Assembly (NCBI GenBank): GCA_016801845.1
Contig: CM028913.1
Location: 23,092,065 to 23,156,064, forward strand
Direction of reading: 5' to 3'
Source of the DNA: Polydactylus sextarius
Taxonomy: Eukaryota > Chordata > Actinopteri > Polynemidae
DNA length: 64,000 nucleotides
A model generated the notes under the pieces. It was given only the letters and a program-made list of their open reading frames with translations, was not told the origin of the DNA and made no database searches. A program made the translations under genes and the position numbers. How positions within the stretch are numbered: position 1 is the stretch's first letter; the number at the start of each line of letters is the position of its first letter. Positions 29,329-42,319 of the stretch are shown here, in pieces.

Positions 29329-32300
29329 CTGTGAAGAAAAAAGACAAAGAAATGTTAAAACAGACATTAGGACCATTGTGATTATTTTAATCTGTGTGTG
29401 TGTATGTGTGGGTGTGTATAGGGGTAGAACACATACACACAACAGTATCAAGATAAAGACACAGAACGTCTGTGAATCTGCGGCAGCCATCGATATGCCA
29501 GACGCAGACAAGTGCTGACAAGAACATTTAGCAGAATGGCTACTGTGCAGAAAGTTTTTTTTTTTTTTTTTTTTTAAACATTTTCAAGATGAAATCTTTA
29601 TTCAGTCTTATTCAAACCCTTCAATAGGGTACAGGTCGCAGAGTAGAACAAGGAGAAAGGTCTCCATAGGTGAAAATGAAGGACAGGAGCAAGTCAGAGG
29701 TCGACTCCGCCTCCTGTGTTAATGGAGATGTGCCAGGACCCGATCACCATCCTGTCAACGACTCACAATGTCTGAGTGACAACCCCAAACAAAGACTGAA
29801 ACAATGCAGCCTGATTCTATTCAATCAAGAAAGTGAATGTGTAGTTTGTAGTCAACACAAAGGATCATTTGCCTACTAAGGAGGCCGGTCTCTCCAGGAA
29901 AAAAGTCCCATGAACAATGTGTTAGCGGGACGGTGTATATGAGACTGACTGTTCATGGTAAAGAAGGAACAAGTCACGTAGTAAAAGACTGTGTGTGGAG
30001 CCAGTTCAAAACTGAAGCATGTGTTTGCATCCCAAAGGTAAACTAAGCCATAAAAACATTAGGAAACAACAATGAAAGATTTAGTTTTTGTGTCATCTCC
30101 ATTATTTTGACAGAAAAGCACATTCCAGTTCTGAGTTTAGAATTCTGGCAGTGGTGCGACCCTTTTGTTTACAGTTGGAATCACAGATTGTGCCTTTAAC
30201 CACCCGACTAGAACTAAAGAAACATACAAACAAACTCGGTAGACACAACTGTGGACAAGAGCGCAGCAGGTAGGAGTTGTGCAACAACCCCCCCCCCCCC
30301 CCCCCCCCACCCCCCCCCCCCTCCTCCTCCTCCGCCTCCTAATTCAACTCCCTGACAAATGGGCTTTTATGCTGCCTGCACAAAAGCTGTGTGATTGTTC
30401 AGACTGGCTCTGAGCCAGCGACAGACTGTCACTGACGGTGATGATCAGGCCGCAATTGATCTGACAATGAGAAAAAGCCAATCAGCAGGGTGTTTGTATA
30501 AAGTACCTGAAAGTCAAACGTGAGAAGAAGTACAGATACTCAACCAAAAAATAAAAATAAAAAAAAGACTTATATCATACAACTTCTGGTAATGGAGGGT
30601 TTCATTGTACAGATACTCGACCAAAAAATGATTTTATTCACAGACTAGAATGATTCTCCAGTAAAAGCCTTAAAGTATCTAGTATTTACTGGACTTAAAA
30701 TGACAAGTAATCTATAATTAAATGTACTCAAGTAATGAAAGTAAAAGAAAATAAAAACAGAAGAATATTATGAAGTTTATTCAGCACTTTCTACTTCATT
30801 AACAATCTCTTGAGTATAGCAGTACTTAAACACCTAAGTATTATTAATTTGTTACTGTACAACACTGGTCCTGATGCAGGGGTGTTCACAGAGAAGTGCT
30901 GAGTCAGCAGACCTCCATGGGGGCCTCCTCGTCTGGCATTAATTGGTCTTCAAGGGGAAGTGCTGGCTTAACTGTACGCCAAGTATGTGTGTTCACTTTT
31001 CAGCGGGTACACACTTTGTGTTGTTTTATAAACAGACCCAGTAATTCTGCCCTAGATAAAGCCAAGCAGAGAGGATGGAGCTGGCAGACGCCGCAGCCGC
31101 TGCCGCTGCCGCTGCTCTGGGTATTAGGATTAAGACGGAGCTTTATGAGGGCGCTGTACAACACAGTAATGTGGGGTATAATATATAATTGGCAGGTATA
31201 ATCGTTAAGTATCCACAGCTGCTTTGCCATATGTAATGTTTGATACGGTAATGTGATGGTGATAAATATCAGAGTTGTATTATTTGAAAAAGTTTTATTG
31301 TCCACCTCTTCTCTTCATGTACAGACTGAATAAAACGGCCACATGTTTTCATTTAATCTTTTATACACTAATGTAATTTTGAGCTGGTTCTTCGGTTAAT
31401 GGGGTAAGTAAGACGCAATTGTCAACTTTATTCATTTCATGATATTATTAGAAATAGTGATAGTTATTCAGACTGTAGCAGCAGGGGCATGATGTTTCGT
31501 ATGATGAATCAGATTTAATAGGAGCTTGGCTTAAGTTAATTATACTTCACCACCACTGGAAGAAACCAGAACATTCTGGCACAGAAGAGCACAAGACCAG
31601 AAGAAGACCAAGGAATCCAGTAGGTATTATATCCCAACATGCAGCCAATTTGTTATTTGGCTGCTGTTCTTTATGGTCATGATTATTTCTGAAACCTCCA
31701 CCTTTTCTTTTTTTTTTATACAGGCCTGCAGCGCTGTCTGAGGGAGTGTCCGATTTTTCATGTTTAATTGGTGAGGGGGTCCTGAAAACCTCACTTATAT
31801 TCCATGCACATTTGTTTAATTTGATAATGAGCACGTTGGCCTGCGTAGCCTCAGGTCTCGGTTAAGCGCGGGGGGATAGTGTTGCAGCGAAGCAGAGAGA
31901 AAGCAGACGTTCGTGACAAAATGGCTCTGGTTACCCGTTGGCCTCAACAGCATCACAGAGGATTAAGTTCCTGTTTGCCGTCTCATCTCACCAGGGAAGG
32001 TCCATGTTGACAGATGTTGCTCCTGTGTCACCTCTGCATGCTGCTGGATATTATATTTGATACAGACTGAAGATACACAGACATCCACAAGTAATGCCAA
32101 GTAATCTGCTCGTGTGCATATCGGTGTAGTTTCTCTCTGATGAGTTGAAGAATGAAAGATGTCAGAGCATCTGTGGATGAAGTTCTGCTGCTTCGTTATG
32201 ACGTGATGCCTTCTGAGCTGCTCAGTGTTGTGTCCTAAAGTAATAATACTTCACTACTGACTATCTGTACTTTCATTTTTCCTTCATCACATCCCCTGAC

Positions 32301-35300
32301 TTAACGAAACACTTCTACTCTGATACTTTTTCAATGTTCAGTGTCGTTACAAAAATCAGAGTAAAGTAAATGTGGTGTTTTCTCTAACGCTCCGGTTCAC
32401 TCTAAGTCGACCTGTGAAAACCATGTTTGAGGGTTGATGGAGGCTCCATCTTAAAGGGTGGATGGATGGAGAAACTTCAACAATAACAATATCAAACAGA
32501 AAGTTTGGGAAAAAAAAATAACTTCTTTACTTTTGTCTATGAGGATTGTTGTAGGCTCCATGTTTTAAAGTGCTGGATAAACATTATAATATAATATTAT
32601 AATATACTTTATAATATTCTTCTGGATTTATTAACATGTACTTATACTTTAGATTACTTGTCATACTTAAGTACATTAAATACTAGATACTTTAAGACTT
32701 TTACCTGAGTATCATTTTAGTCATTGACTTGAACTTCTATCAAACTTATTTTTTGGTCAAGTGTCTGTACTTCTACTCTAGTGTCTGTACTTCTACTCTA
32801 GTGTCTGTACTTCTACTCTAGTGTCTGTACTTCTACTCTAGTGTCTGTACTTCTACTCTAGTTGCACTTTAACATACTTTATACTACACTGACCAGGACG
32901 TGTGGGGTACAGAGGCTGAAGAATGAGGAGGAGGAGGCTGCTTCACTAACCATTGACCAGGTTTCACACTCAAACAACTTCACACACACACACACACACA
33001 CCAAACAGAAACACACACTGAACAATCAGCAAGCTGCTCTATTCTGTTAATAATACCCTTAAACCGCTCTGCAAACACAAGAGGGGACAACTGGTGTTTT
33101 ATTTCGTTCCTTGAAGTCGGAGATTCGCCGCTTTTTGACAATTCCTTTCTGCTTCTTTTCAAATGTGCTTTTTTTTTTCTCCTCTTCCTCAAATGAAAAT
33201 CTTGTGTGTGAATCCACGATGGAGTGTCACAAAAAAAGAGAGAGAATAATGAAAGCGGAGCTGTCCTGTGAGGGATGAAAAGATATGATGAGAAACTTTA
33301 AATAGTTGAGGCCTACAGAGCAAGAACAGTTGGGATTTTTAATATGCTTGACTTATAACTTGTTGTCGAACACATCAAGAGCACGCAATAAAACCGACAG
33401 AGGCACATTCGGCACTAAAACTGCAGCCTTATAGATGTGTATTGTGAGTAACGGGGCAGTGAAATGTTAAAAAGTGTCTTCTTCTGTGCTGTGTGTCAGC
33501 TACACATTTCACATGCTGAATCAATTATGGAGGCAATAACAGCACTTGGTGTTATCTTCTAAAGACAAGCCGGGGAATACGTCCTTGAAGACTTACTTTA
33601 CTAATCATCTGCCAATCAATGTCACATTTCTGAGCAAAAACAACATCACACCCAGATTCACAGTTCGCACAGCGAAGCACAATACAACATTTTTCCTACA
33701 AAATCAAACCCAAATTCCAGTGAAAAGCTCCAACAGAGCTCCTGCTCCTCAATCCATGTAATCCACAAAAATATTCAAGGGCTATAAATGTCTGTAAGCA
33801 CATGTCAGACCATCTGATCCTAACTACAACCTCCGTACTCAGTCCCAGCTCAGGGCTACAAATGCAGGAAATTGTGAGTAAGGAAGTCAATCAATCTATC
33901 AGAGTTAGAAACCTGAATGACACAACGACGAGTTAAGACTGTGCAGATATAGCTCTGGGATGTATGTTCGGTTTATGACTTGAAGTGAGACTGTATCAGA
34001 GATGGGACAGGGGGATTTATGAGTCACAATCTCCTATAGCTGTGCTTCATAACACGGTGTGGAAGTGATTATGGCCCTTAAGCTCCCGTGACATGGATAT
34101 CTCCTGGCGCTGTGGCGCTCTGTCAGTGGATCATACTTTAATCTGATTGTAAAGACACTAGGTATGACACAGGCGCCTCAGGAATGTAACCTGTCATTAA
34201 TATCAATTACAGATGGATTCGATGGCCAATGATCAGAATAGCTCAGGCTTTCAGGCAGTGTATGAATATAGTAAGAGGCTGGACTGAAAGTGTAAAAACA
34301 ACAAGAGCAGAGTTTTGAAGCTTGCTATCTGGAGTTAGTTGATACTTTGACATCAAGTTGTAAAATTCAGAGAAAAAAAATCCACAAATTCTTTTGTGTA
34401 GGTTAAATGGTTTGGAGTTGAGGCCTGCTGTTGACAGATCTAATGCAATAAAAAAAGAGAGCGAACACAAAAATAAAATGGAACAAGTAAAGGTGAAATG
34501 CCTCATCAGACATTTTATTAGCTCAATAATCATCAAATCAACAACACCATGAAGTTAGAGGTGGGGGCGGGGGTGTAATCCACCGTACATCAGCACCATA
34601 AAAAGCCAGAGAGCAGAGCTGCCCTATTTTTACAAAATAATTGGCTAACCACCTTCACCCCCAGCCTCCTCAGACAACACTGTGTGGGTTTAATGACACA
34701 CATCCATACCAGCCCGTGCCAGCTGGCACCACACAAGCTGCTGGCAGGCTCGCTCTTTGACGAGAGAAGAAGTGGACCACTTTAACCTCACAGCTCTCAA
34801 TAGTCTCCCATAAGCTCCTAACAATTTCAGATGGAACTGGGAAAGGACAGCTCTCTCAACGTCCAATAGAAACACCAAGCCAGAGAGCAGCTTATGAATT
34901 CCAAGTTAGACAAATAAATCCATACAAGTTTGTGGTGCAGCCAACCAGGAACTCTCATGCCAACCTTTGGTTTGTGATCATCTAAAGTGGGCGGCACATG
35001 AGTGATATATCAACATACTCCACAGTACATGAAAAAACATATGGAGTCAATAAAGTCACTGGCCAAAGAAAGTGTATGAAACTGAAATGAAACTAACACA
35101 ATTATAAACCTTTCTCTTCTTCATCCAGGTCTGAGACTTTATGTCAAGACAAAGCCTCGTTTAACTTTATGTTTCAGCCAAACAATAGAGGATGAATTAG
35201 AAGCTGTGCGGTAGTTTGGCCACTTGAGGTAACGTTCAATGGAGATGAGAGAGATTACTGATGAGACGCGTCTACACTTCGTAAGTGGTTTAGATGACAT

Positions 35301-38300
35301 CACTCGCTGCCGCCAGGTATTTTAAGGGACAAACGCCATGGAAACTCTGAGACATTTAAAGAAAAGGATACAAATAAAACTATAGATCTGGTAAAGATAT
35401 ATATATATATTTAGGTTTAAAAAAATAATAATCCACCTTAGGTCATTTGAGACAAAGATAGTATTCTATATAAATCTTTAATTCAATCTTTTCCCTCTTA
35501 ACTGTCAAAGTACTAAAAAGTTTTTTTGAAACTGAGAGTCCCTGAGGTGGGGTGAAGCTCAACCCCTCCTCAGCTCCTCAACAGAACCAAACCACCCCCT
35601 GAGAGCTGCTCTTGGGCAGGAGAGCTCAATCAGCTGAGGCCCGGAAAAGGGATTATTTCACTAATACATCCTGGAACCAAACGGGTATCATTATGATTCA
35701 AATCGCTGTAATAGAATCAAATTAGGCAAAGGAATATAGCAAGCAGGATATTAATACGTATCCCCATGGCCAAGGATTAAAAGACTCTATCTTTTCCCTC
35801 TTATCTTGCCTGAATTTATAAGTCTCTCTCTCTCTCCTGCTCTCTCCCAGTAATCACATTGTTCTGATTATGTGCGACTGTTAAAGCAAAGAAATATTTG
35901 GGGTATTTTTAAAAGCCAGATTGTTATAATTAAAGACTTTCAAGTCACTTACTCTGTAATAATACAATTTTATATCGGTTTAATCTGTTCCTGGATAATC
36001 ACAGTCCAGTGAATATATACACCTGCTCTGCAGAACTGATCCGTCTGTGCATTTTTGCAGGAAACATATGAAAATTATTTAAACTTTTTTCATGTTTTTT
36101 GCACATTGTGCACAGAGAGAGCGTGTGAAAAAAGTGAATATGATCTTACCCTCCTTCCTCTTGAAATCCCTCCAGCTCATCTTTCTGCTCCGCCAGGGTC
36201 GACTCCAAGTCCAGGTAACTCCCATTGTGGGACAGTTGAAGGGCACAGTCATCAGGCTGAATCAGAGAGAAAAGAGACATTGATTAGTCTTCAGCGCTCT
36301 GACGATCACATCATTAACACTCTGCTTGAGCAGTAAATCAGGAGGAGATGTTTACAGCCATTTGGAGGCGTGGATGTATATAAAACTACTATATAACTGT
36401 GTTTTCTTTATGAGTCGATGACCCAAATGCACAGTGTACTTCAGGTTTACGTCTTGCACTGGAACATAAAAAGTACTTTTATCAACTCCTGTCAGCGCTC
36501 TACAATGACAAGCTGTGCGAGGCTGGAGAGAAGTCATGTGGATTCGAGGCAGCTCGGCGGCCTGGTCCCTCTTATCTCCTTGCTCTCCTCCTGATAAACT
36601 ATCATCACATAGAATGATTTCACAGAGGGGCTATGATTTGTCTGGTCTTGACTGGTTGTCATCAGCCGCCTCTGGTTGAGGAGATGAAAAATGAACATGT
36701 CTGCTCACTTGTCTGCGTTTGACCTCCCAAATTGGAGATATTAACCTATTTATATTCCGTGAGTGTCAGCTCTGTGGGACGGCGGCACCGACAGCAGAGG
36801 AGAGGACAGGAAAACAAATACCATTACTGGAGGGCAAACATATGATTTAAGTGGAGAGAGTGGTACTGCTCTGCTCCATCAGCAGTCGGGGTGTAAAACA
36901 ACAACACTGTACAGTCTACAAACACACTGAAACCAATAAATTTGTCTTTTCTTGTCAGGCTTTGCAGGAGAGAAAAGACTGAGCTTCACTTCATTTTACT
37001 TAATGTTTACTGAGCTAAAACAAACAGTGTGTTAAGAGAAGAGCAACCAGTGTTGCATAGTAACAAAGTAATAAAACTTCACTACTGTTCTTCAGTATGT
37101 TTTGAGAGAATCTGTCCTTTACTTTGACTCTCACTTTACTACATTTCCTAACTAAACATTTTTAAAAATGTGGTGTTTTCCCTCTAAGTCGACCATGTTT
37201 GAGGGTTGATGGAGGCTCCATCTTAAAGGTGGATGATGGAGAAATTTTAGTACTTTAGTTCAAGACATTGTCTGTGGAGATTGTTGTAGCTCCATGTTTT
37301 AAAGTGCTGGAAAAACTTCATAATATTCTTCTGTTTTATTGTTCTTTTTATTAACATGTACTTGTATTTTTACTTTCATTACTTAAGTACATTTAATTAT
37401 AGACTTTCATACTTAAGACTTACTAGATACTTTTACTTGAGTATCCTTCTGGTCGTTGACTTGAACTTCTGCCAAACTTATTTGTTGGTCGAGTGTCTGT
37501 ACTTCTACTCTAGTATCTGAACTTCTACTAAAGTGGGACTTTCACATACTTTATACAACCCTAAATGCAACATATGAGGACATATATGTAACATGTAAAA
37601 GCGTGTGTTTTTAAAATTAGACCTTGTTTTTTCCAGGTTTGATGCAGTTCAATTTCCTCCCACATATGACAGTAACTTAATTGGACATGAAGGAAAAAAA
37701 AAGACTGGAAAAGACATTAAGAGTCTGATGTCTTTGATGTGTCCAGCCACTCTGTGTTACTGCTCTCATATATGAGTGAGTGAAGTGAAACAAAACATGT
37801 GGTTAGGATAACTCTCACTCTTTCTCCAGTTCTCTCTTCTCTGACTCTTGAGTTTTTACTTGTTTGTTTCCAACACACAGTGAACCGGAAGATTACTGGT
37901 GATATAACAGTTTTTAAGTACAAACAATCTTATTTTTGGAGGACGCCGGAGATGAGTTAAAAATGCCGACAAAACAATCCAATTGTTTCCATGACAATCG
38001 ATGTTCTTACAGTGAGGCAGACTAAAGAGATGTAAAGAGACAGAGATAGAGAGTCGGCGAGGCAGGTAGACGGAGCAGAGGCCAAACAAACAAAGCCGTA
38101 CTGTACAAAGACAGAGGAGGAACGCAAGTGCTTCTCCAGATTACAGGACAGATTTTGAACTGACAGGAAATCCAGACATAAGGGCCAGAGTTAGGCCTCA
38201 CTATTTTTATGCCTATGGACTTGACATGCCTTTGAAAATAATGGGTGTGACAGTAATATGAAATGTAGCATGAAGGAGAAGACACACTAAATCATATATG

Positions 38301-41300
38301 TTGACCAGTGGTTAGGCTCCAGTGTAACCTGTGAGACACTAAACTCAAGAAGAAACTTTTTTTTCCAACATAGTTTCTCTAATGTCTGAATCAGAAATAT
38401 TAGGTGGAGAGTTCATCTTTAGTTTGAGCTTTTTTCTTCTGTTATTCCATTAAAAAGACACTTTTATGAGTGCAGAATAAAAGCTGTTTATTTCTCGATT
38501 ATTTTAGTTTAGCGGTTATTTTAGTTAACTCTTTATACTTTTACTTCTGTTAAAGTTCATGGATTGGATAAAAGAGCCAAAAAAGCGTTTATTTTCCTTC
38601 AGCTTTACGCTCTGTATCACAACCTGAAATAGACAAAAACATTGGGCTGAATTTGCAGCTGTAACCAGTAATTAGCGAACTGTGGATCCAAGAAATGCGT
38701 TTCCCCCCCACACAAGTTTTGACTCACAAACCAAAAGTGAGAAAAAGCAGAAAAGCCTGAAGAGTGAAGTTTAAATGAAGTGAAATCTGTTTATTGATCA
38801 GTTCCCATTTGTGTGTCTGTCTATGAATATATACGTCCTCTAACTGGTGCCACTTTAGGTTCATATTATCTAATCAACCTGGTTTACTAATTACAGGTGC
38901 TGCCATGAATAGCCAGGCCGGGTTGATACATATAAACGGCCGTTAATCCCGGAGCGGTGCTAGCAGATTAGTAAAAGCAAAGACTTCCTTCTCTGTCCCC
39001 CGCCCAGGACTTGAACCCATGGTGGCCCTGGTGATGGCCAAGTCCAGAGAAGTAACCACAAGTGCTCCGCTCACACACTGAGGTCTGGCCTCTCCCTTCA
39101 ACCACCATACTGTGGTCCACTGACCAGGGAGGCAGTTAAGGCAGAAAGGACTAAAAATAAACAGCATGCAATTTCCAATTTAAAACTGCTATCTCACTCC
39201 AAATGTCTTTGTCTTCCACCGGAGAGAAACATCTGGAGTGAGATAGCACACAACTGTGTACAACTTGCATATTTGAAACTCATGATAAACTAATAATAAC
39301 AACAAAACAACAACACTCTCACAAAGTTTTGTGCAAACATTAACCCTGTGTTAGCACAAGACTACAAATCAAACAAGAGGAATTTGAGCAAACCACTTTA
39401 AAAAGCTTAAGAGCTTGTTTGATAAAGGTGAAGTTGGTATTTGTGGTGTTTTGTCTCTAAGAGCAAACACATTAAAACTCACTTGATGCATGAAAGCGAA
39501 ACCATAACAATGATGTTAAATTCCTGCCAAGCGTGCAGAGAAGATGAGTCGGTCCACAGATGCTGCATTCTTCTGAGACAATCCTCCAAAAAAACACAGA
39601 GACCAGCAAAACCTCAACTCTGCATAACAATGTGTAAAAGAATTCAAAGGAGCTCTGACAGGCAAGATGGAGGAACCTGTATTTTACAGCATTTAACATA
39701 ACTTCTCATTATGGGACTCTGTAATTTCTTAAGGAAAAAAAAAAGGCAGGCAAACAACCGGCCTAAAAAATTAAAATTGGTATAGTGAGAGTCCATTCTC
39801 TGAGACACTGCCACATTTTCTCCTCCCTTGAATTCTGCTTTGCAAACTGATGCGAGACCTCAAGGACATTGAGACACAAACTACAAAAAAAAAAAAAAAA
39901 ACCCTGACAGAGAAGGAGAACACGTCCGAAGGACGACGGATCCATCCCGCTGACAAACACAGCAGATTTGGAAAAAGTCCAGCAGTTTTTGAACAGTTCG
40001 CACATTTCCTCACCTGACAAGGACGATGTATTATTCATGACTAAATCAAACGGCTGAGTCAGGCAGCAAGTGATGACTTTTACTTTCTGTCTACAGCAGC
40101 GACAGAGAAGCATATTTAAACATGAGTGACCGTCTGGTGATTTGTTTTTTTTTTTTTTAGACACAACTTATTGACGTTTGGTACAATTCAATCCAACTAA
40201 CTCAGGACAGTACAAACAACAGCCACACACACACATATGCGAACAGATTTCCCCTCTTGAGACTGAAACTGACAGGAACAGCCCAGAGACAGCATATGCT
40301 TGCTGTTTTGACTTCTCCCCTGGCACCATGTGTTAGCAGCGTGCTATTTATACCAGATTGACCTGCACCATAGAGACGCAGCTTAGAAAGACAACAGGTT
40401 TGTTGTCAAAGGTCTTTACAGGGTCAAAGCACAGTCACCACGTCAGATGTTTCTGGGTGTTAATCAGAGAATTCATCTTCTAAAATGTGGTGAAACAACC
40501 TTGTCGTCCACCTGAGGATTCACTTATTACTGACCACTGAGGCCAACGTCACCAAAATCTCCCCAACATGCTCCCTCTCTGTCTAGTTGGAGTCCAGCTG
40601 GCCTCCTGCTCCGCCAAGGCCAGTCGACTGTGATAAGTACATCAGGTCTTTGTTTGTTTTTTTCATTCAACCCGCTTCGCTCTCCTCTCTCTAACAGTGG
40701 AAAGTGTTTCCCGTCCCGTCCTGCTGGTCAGGCTGAGTGGGCTGCAGAATGAGAGCCAGGCTTGTGGTGATCCACAGCATCCTGAGGCTCCCATGACTTA
40801 TCTTACCAGTTCAATTCAAACAAGATGGTTTCTTCATTCTGTCTGATCTGACAGAATGAAGAAAGACCCAAATTAACTTTCTATTTACGCCACTTCCTGA
40901 CCAGACTTAGATGAATGCTCAATAAAAGGCTTAACCTCAAGATGCTATGGCCCCTTTGCTTTGTTTAAACTTAAAGGACAAATATCTAATCAGAGGAGAG
41001 AAACAAGCACTTCTCAGGATACAGTTTTCAAAGGCTTCTAACGAAGGAGAAAAAAAGAAAATGGGATTCATGATTGTATTATCTGTCACTGGCTTTCTTT
41101 GGGGGGAAACTTAAACAAGGCAATTACACCATACCAAAGAGGAACATTCAGTTATTTTGAGCTGTTTAAAACTGGCTGTGCAGTTGTGGATCTAAGTCAA
41201 GCCAACTTTTGCAACCAAAACAATGTGTACTGCTTCAACTTGTCAAAGAGTTTGGGGAATAAATGTAGACCGACGTGATGCAGCTGACCAAACAGAGCAA

Positions 41301-42248
41301 CGTGGAGCTGTGGCAGTGAAATAGCTGAATATGCTGAAAAGGTTAAGATGTTCAAATTGAAAGTTATGAAAAAAATCTGCTCTGACAGGTTTGGGTACAC
41401 ATGGTTTCAAGACGTGTTGGGATGAGATGGTTTCTAATTTAAATCCCCAGACTTAAAGCAATCTGGGTCAGGAATTACCCTCGTCCATTTGACCAACTGG
41501 CCAACTGGCCATTTAACCTCTTACTGGAGGGAGGATGGGGGGTGCAGAAGTGCTTCTTGTCCACTCATGATACAACTACTACAAAAGTAGGCTACATTTC
41601 CACTTCTTTAGATCCTTGACACTTCACTATTAGAAGTTGAGTGAAGTCAAACAATCAGGTCACAAAACTTTTCCTCAGACTGTAAAAGGTCTTTCAAAAT
41701 CTAGATAATGAACAGTGAGAAAAGCAGGTTAACCTGAAAGGGGATTAGTGTTGGTTGGTGGTTGAGGTAAACATTAACAGATGCCTCCTCTTCTAGAGTC
41801 AAATAACGGGTCACAACTTTACTCTAGTAACACCTGAAGTCATTAAATATTCTATAATATCACATCACAGTGTTATTTTATTGATATGGTTCATGCAATA
41901 GCTATTTAATGTGATGATGCTGCATCAGCATCCTTCATCAGTTAAAGTCACTGACTCAACCGACGCTCCACTGGGTTTGTTTGGTTGTTACCACATCAAC
42001 ATGTCCAGGCTAATTATTAAATCACCACACATGATCAAACACAACAAGAAGAGAGGATGTGAGAAGTGGTCTGTGGTTTTTACCTTATGAGGAGCCTTGA
42101 GCAGCCTGTGGACTCCAGCGATCTGGTTGATCAGAGGAATATCTTCCCTGAATGTGTACAGAGGAGGTCTGGTGGGCTCGGGGAAATTAGTGCTGTTGAA
42201 TGGATCAGTATCATCTAAGAACTGTACCCTGCATATGAACGTAGCCAT
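29264..42248 (-). CDS. fhod3: FHOD3-type formin, N-terminal part (three 5' coding exons; 3' end not in view)
   Basis: FHOD formins nucleate and bundle actin filaments; FHOD3 is the sarcomere/cardiac-muscle member. Three minus-strand coding exons join in frame: 42248-42084, 36256-36150 and 29328-29264, with GT-AG junctions and phases 0, 2 and 1. They give 112 complete codons. The peptide begins MATFICRVQFLDDTDPFN, continues through FREDIPLINQIAGVHRLL, then DDCALQLSHNGSYLDLES and HSIILRTQLSVRVHACI, which is the GTPase-binding/FH3 N-terminus typical of FHOD3 rather than FHOD1. The ATG is in a strong ACCATGG context. The next expected exon (starting EKLY in the family) was looked for down to base 1 and not found, so intron 3 is at least 29 kb. 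The gene is divergent from slc6a19. Fish can carry two fhod3 copies; which one this is cannot be told. Confidence 0.92.
30288..30340. repeat. C homopolymer tract with CCT units
   Basis: 34 bases of C interrupted by a single A at 30309, followed by CTC/CTT-like triplets. The minus (fhod3-sense) strand is therefore a G-run able to form quadruplex. Assembly length here is unreliable. Confidence 0.95.
30486..30868. mobile_element. CAGTG-ended repeat, copy 2 (inverted)
   Basis: Opposite orientation to copies 1, 3 and 4. Begins CAGGGTGTTTGTATAAAGTA and ends with GTTACTGTACAACACTG, the two inverted ends of the family. Lacks the central CCATGTTTGAGGG block, so it is an internally deleted form. Confidence 0.75.
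32223..32891. mobile_element. CAGTG-ended repeat, copy 3 (longest, 669 bp)
   Basis: Starts CAGTGTTGTGTCC and ends ACTTTATACTACACTG, giving inverted ends. Contains the central block and, near its right end, five perfect copies of a 20-bp unit. Confidence 0.75.
32761..32860. repeat. Five perfect 20-bp tandem repeats
   Basis: GTGTCTGTACTTCTACTCTA repeated five times without a mismatch inside copy 3 of the CAGTG-ended element. Copies 4 and 5 have only about two units, so the array expanded in this copy. Confidence 0.97.
36150..36256 (-). CDS. fhod3: fhod3 coding exon 2 (107 bp)
   Basis: Bounded by a pyrimidine-rich acceptor ending TTCAG and a GTAAGA donor. Encodes PDDCALQLSHNGSYLDLE, TLAEQKDELEGFQEE and ends in phase 2. 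The first residue is proline where human FHOD3 has leucine (recalled HKLDDC). Confidence 0.93.
37048..37563. mobile_element. CAGTG-ended repeat, copy 4
   Basis: 516 bp from CAGTGTTGCATAG to ATACTTTATACAACCCTA. Flanks AGAGCAAC and AATGCAAC match at 6 of 8 positions, compatible with an eroded 8-bp hAT target duplication. Confidence 0.75.
38985..39075 (-). repeat. Possible tRNA-derived repeat fragment
   Basis: On the minus strand GGTTCAAGTCC is a perfect polymerase III B box, with a weak A-box-like GTGGTTACTTCTCTGG some 45 bp upstream. Stems of a cloverleaf do not pair well, so this is not a functional tRNA; a tRNA-derived SINE remnant is the likelier reading. Confidence 0.3.
39187..39248. repeat. 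15-bp perfect inverted repeat (hairpin)
   Basis: TGCTATCTCACTCCA at 39187-39201 and its exact reverse complement at 39234-39248, 32-base loop, inside fhod3 intron 1. No element boundaries are visible. Confidence 0.85.
42084..42248 (-). CDS. fhod3: fhod3 coding exon 1 (55 codons)
   Basis: Starts at the ATG at 42248 (reading down) within ACCATGG and ends after codons CAT AAG before a GTAAAA donor. Encodes the start of the GTPase-binding domain, including LDDTDPFNSTNFPEP. It lies at the inner edge of the CpG-rich promoter. Confidence 0.93.
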
Positions 42249-42319
42249 GGTGCATCCATACAAGGCAATTTTTGGATGATCAAAACAAAATTAAAAAAAA
42301 TGAAAAAGGAAAAGGAAAA

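Larger units (their letters stand above)
29329..36149. other. fhod3 intron 2, non-coding
   Basis: Between recognised exons 3 and 2. Contains a C-tract at 30.3 kb, two copies of the CAGTG-ended repeat (30.5 and 32.2 kb) and short CA runs. No internal exon was recognised. Confidence 0.8.
36257..42083. other. fhod3 intron 1, non-coding
   Basis: Between exons 2 and 1. Contains one 516-bp copy of the CAGTG-ended repeat (37.05 kb), a possible tRNA-derived fragment (39.0 kb) and a 15-bp perfect hairpin (39.2 kb). No other gene was recognised. Confidence 0.8.

Noticed and set aside
39763..40164. 133-codon minus-strand frame in fhod3 intron 1
   Set aside because: Contains homopolymer-derived F and K runs and no domain; expected by chance in this base composition.
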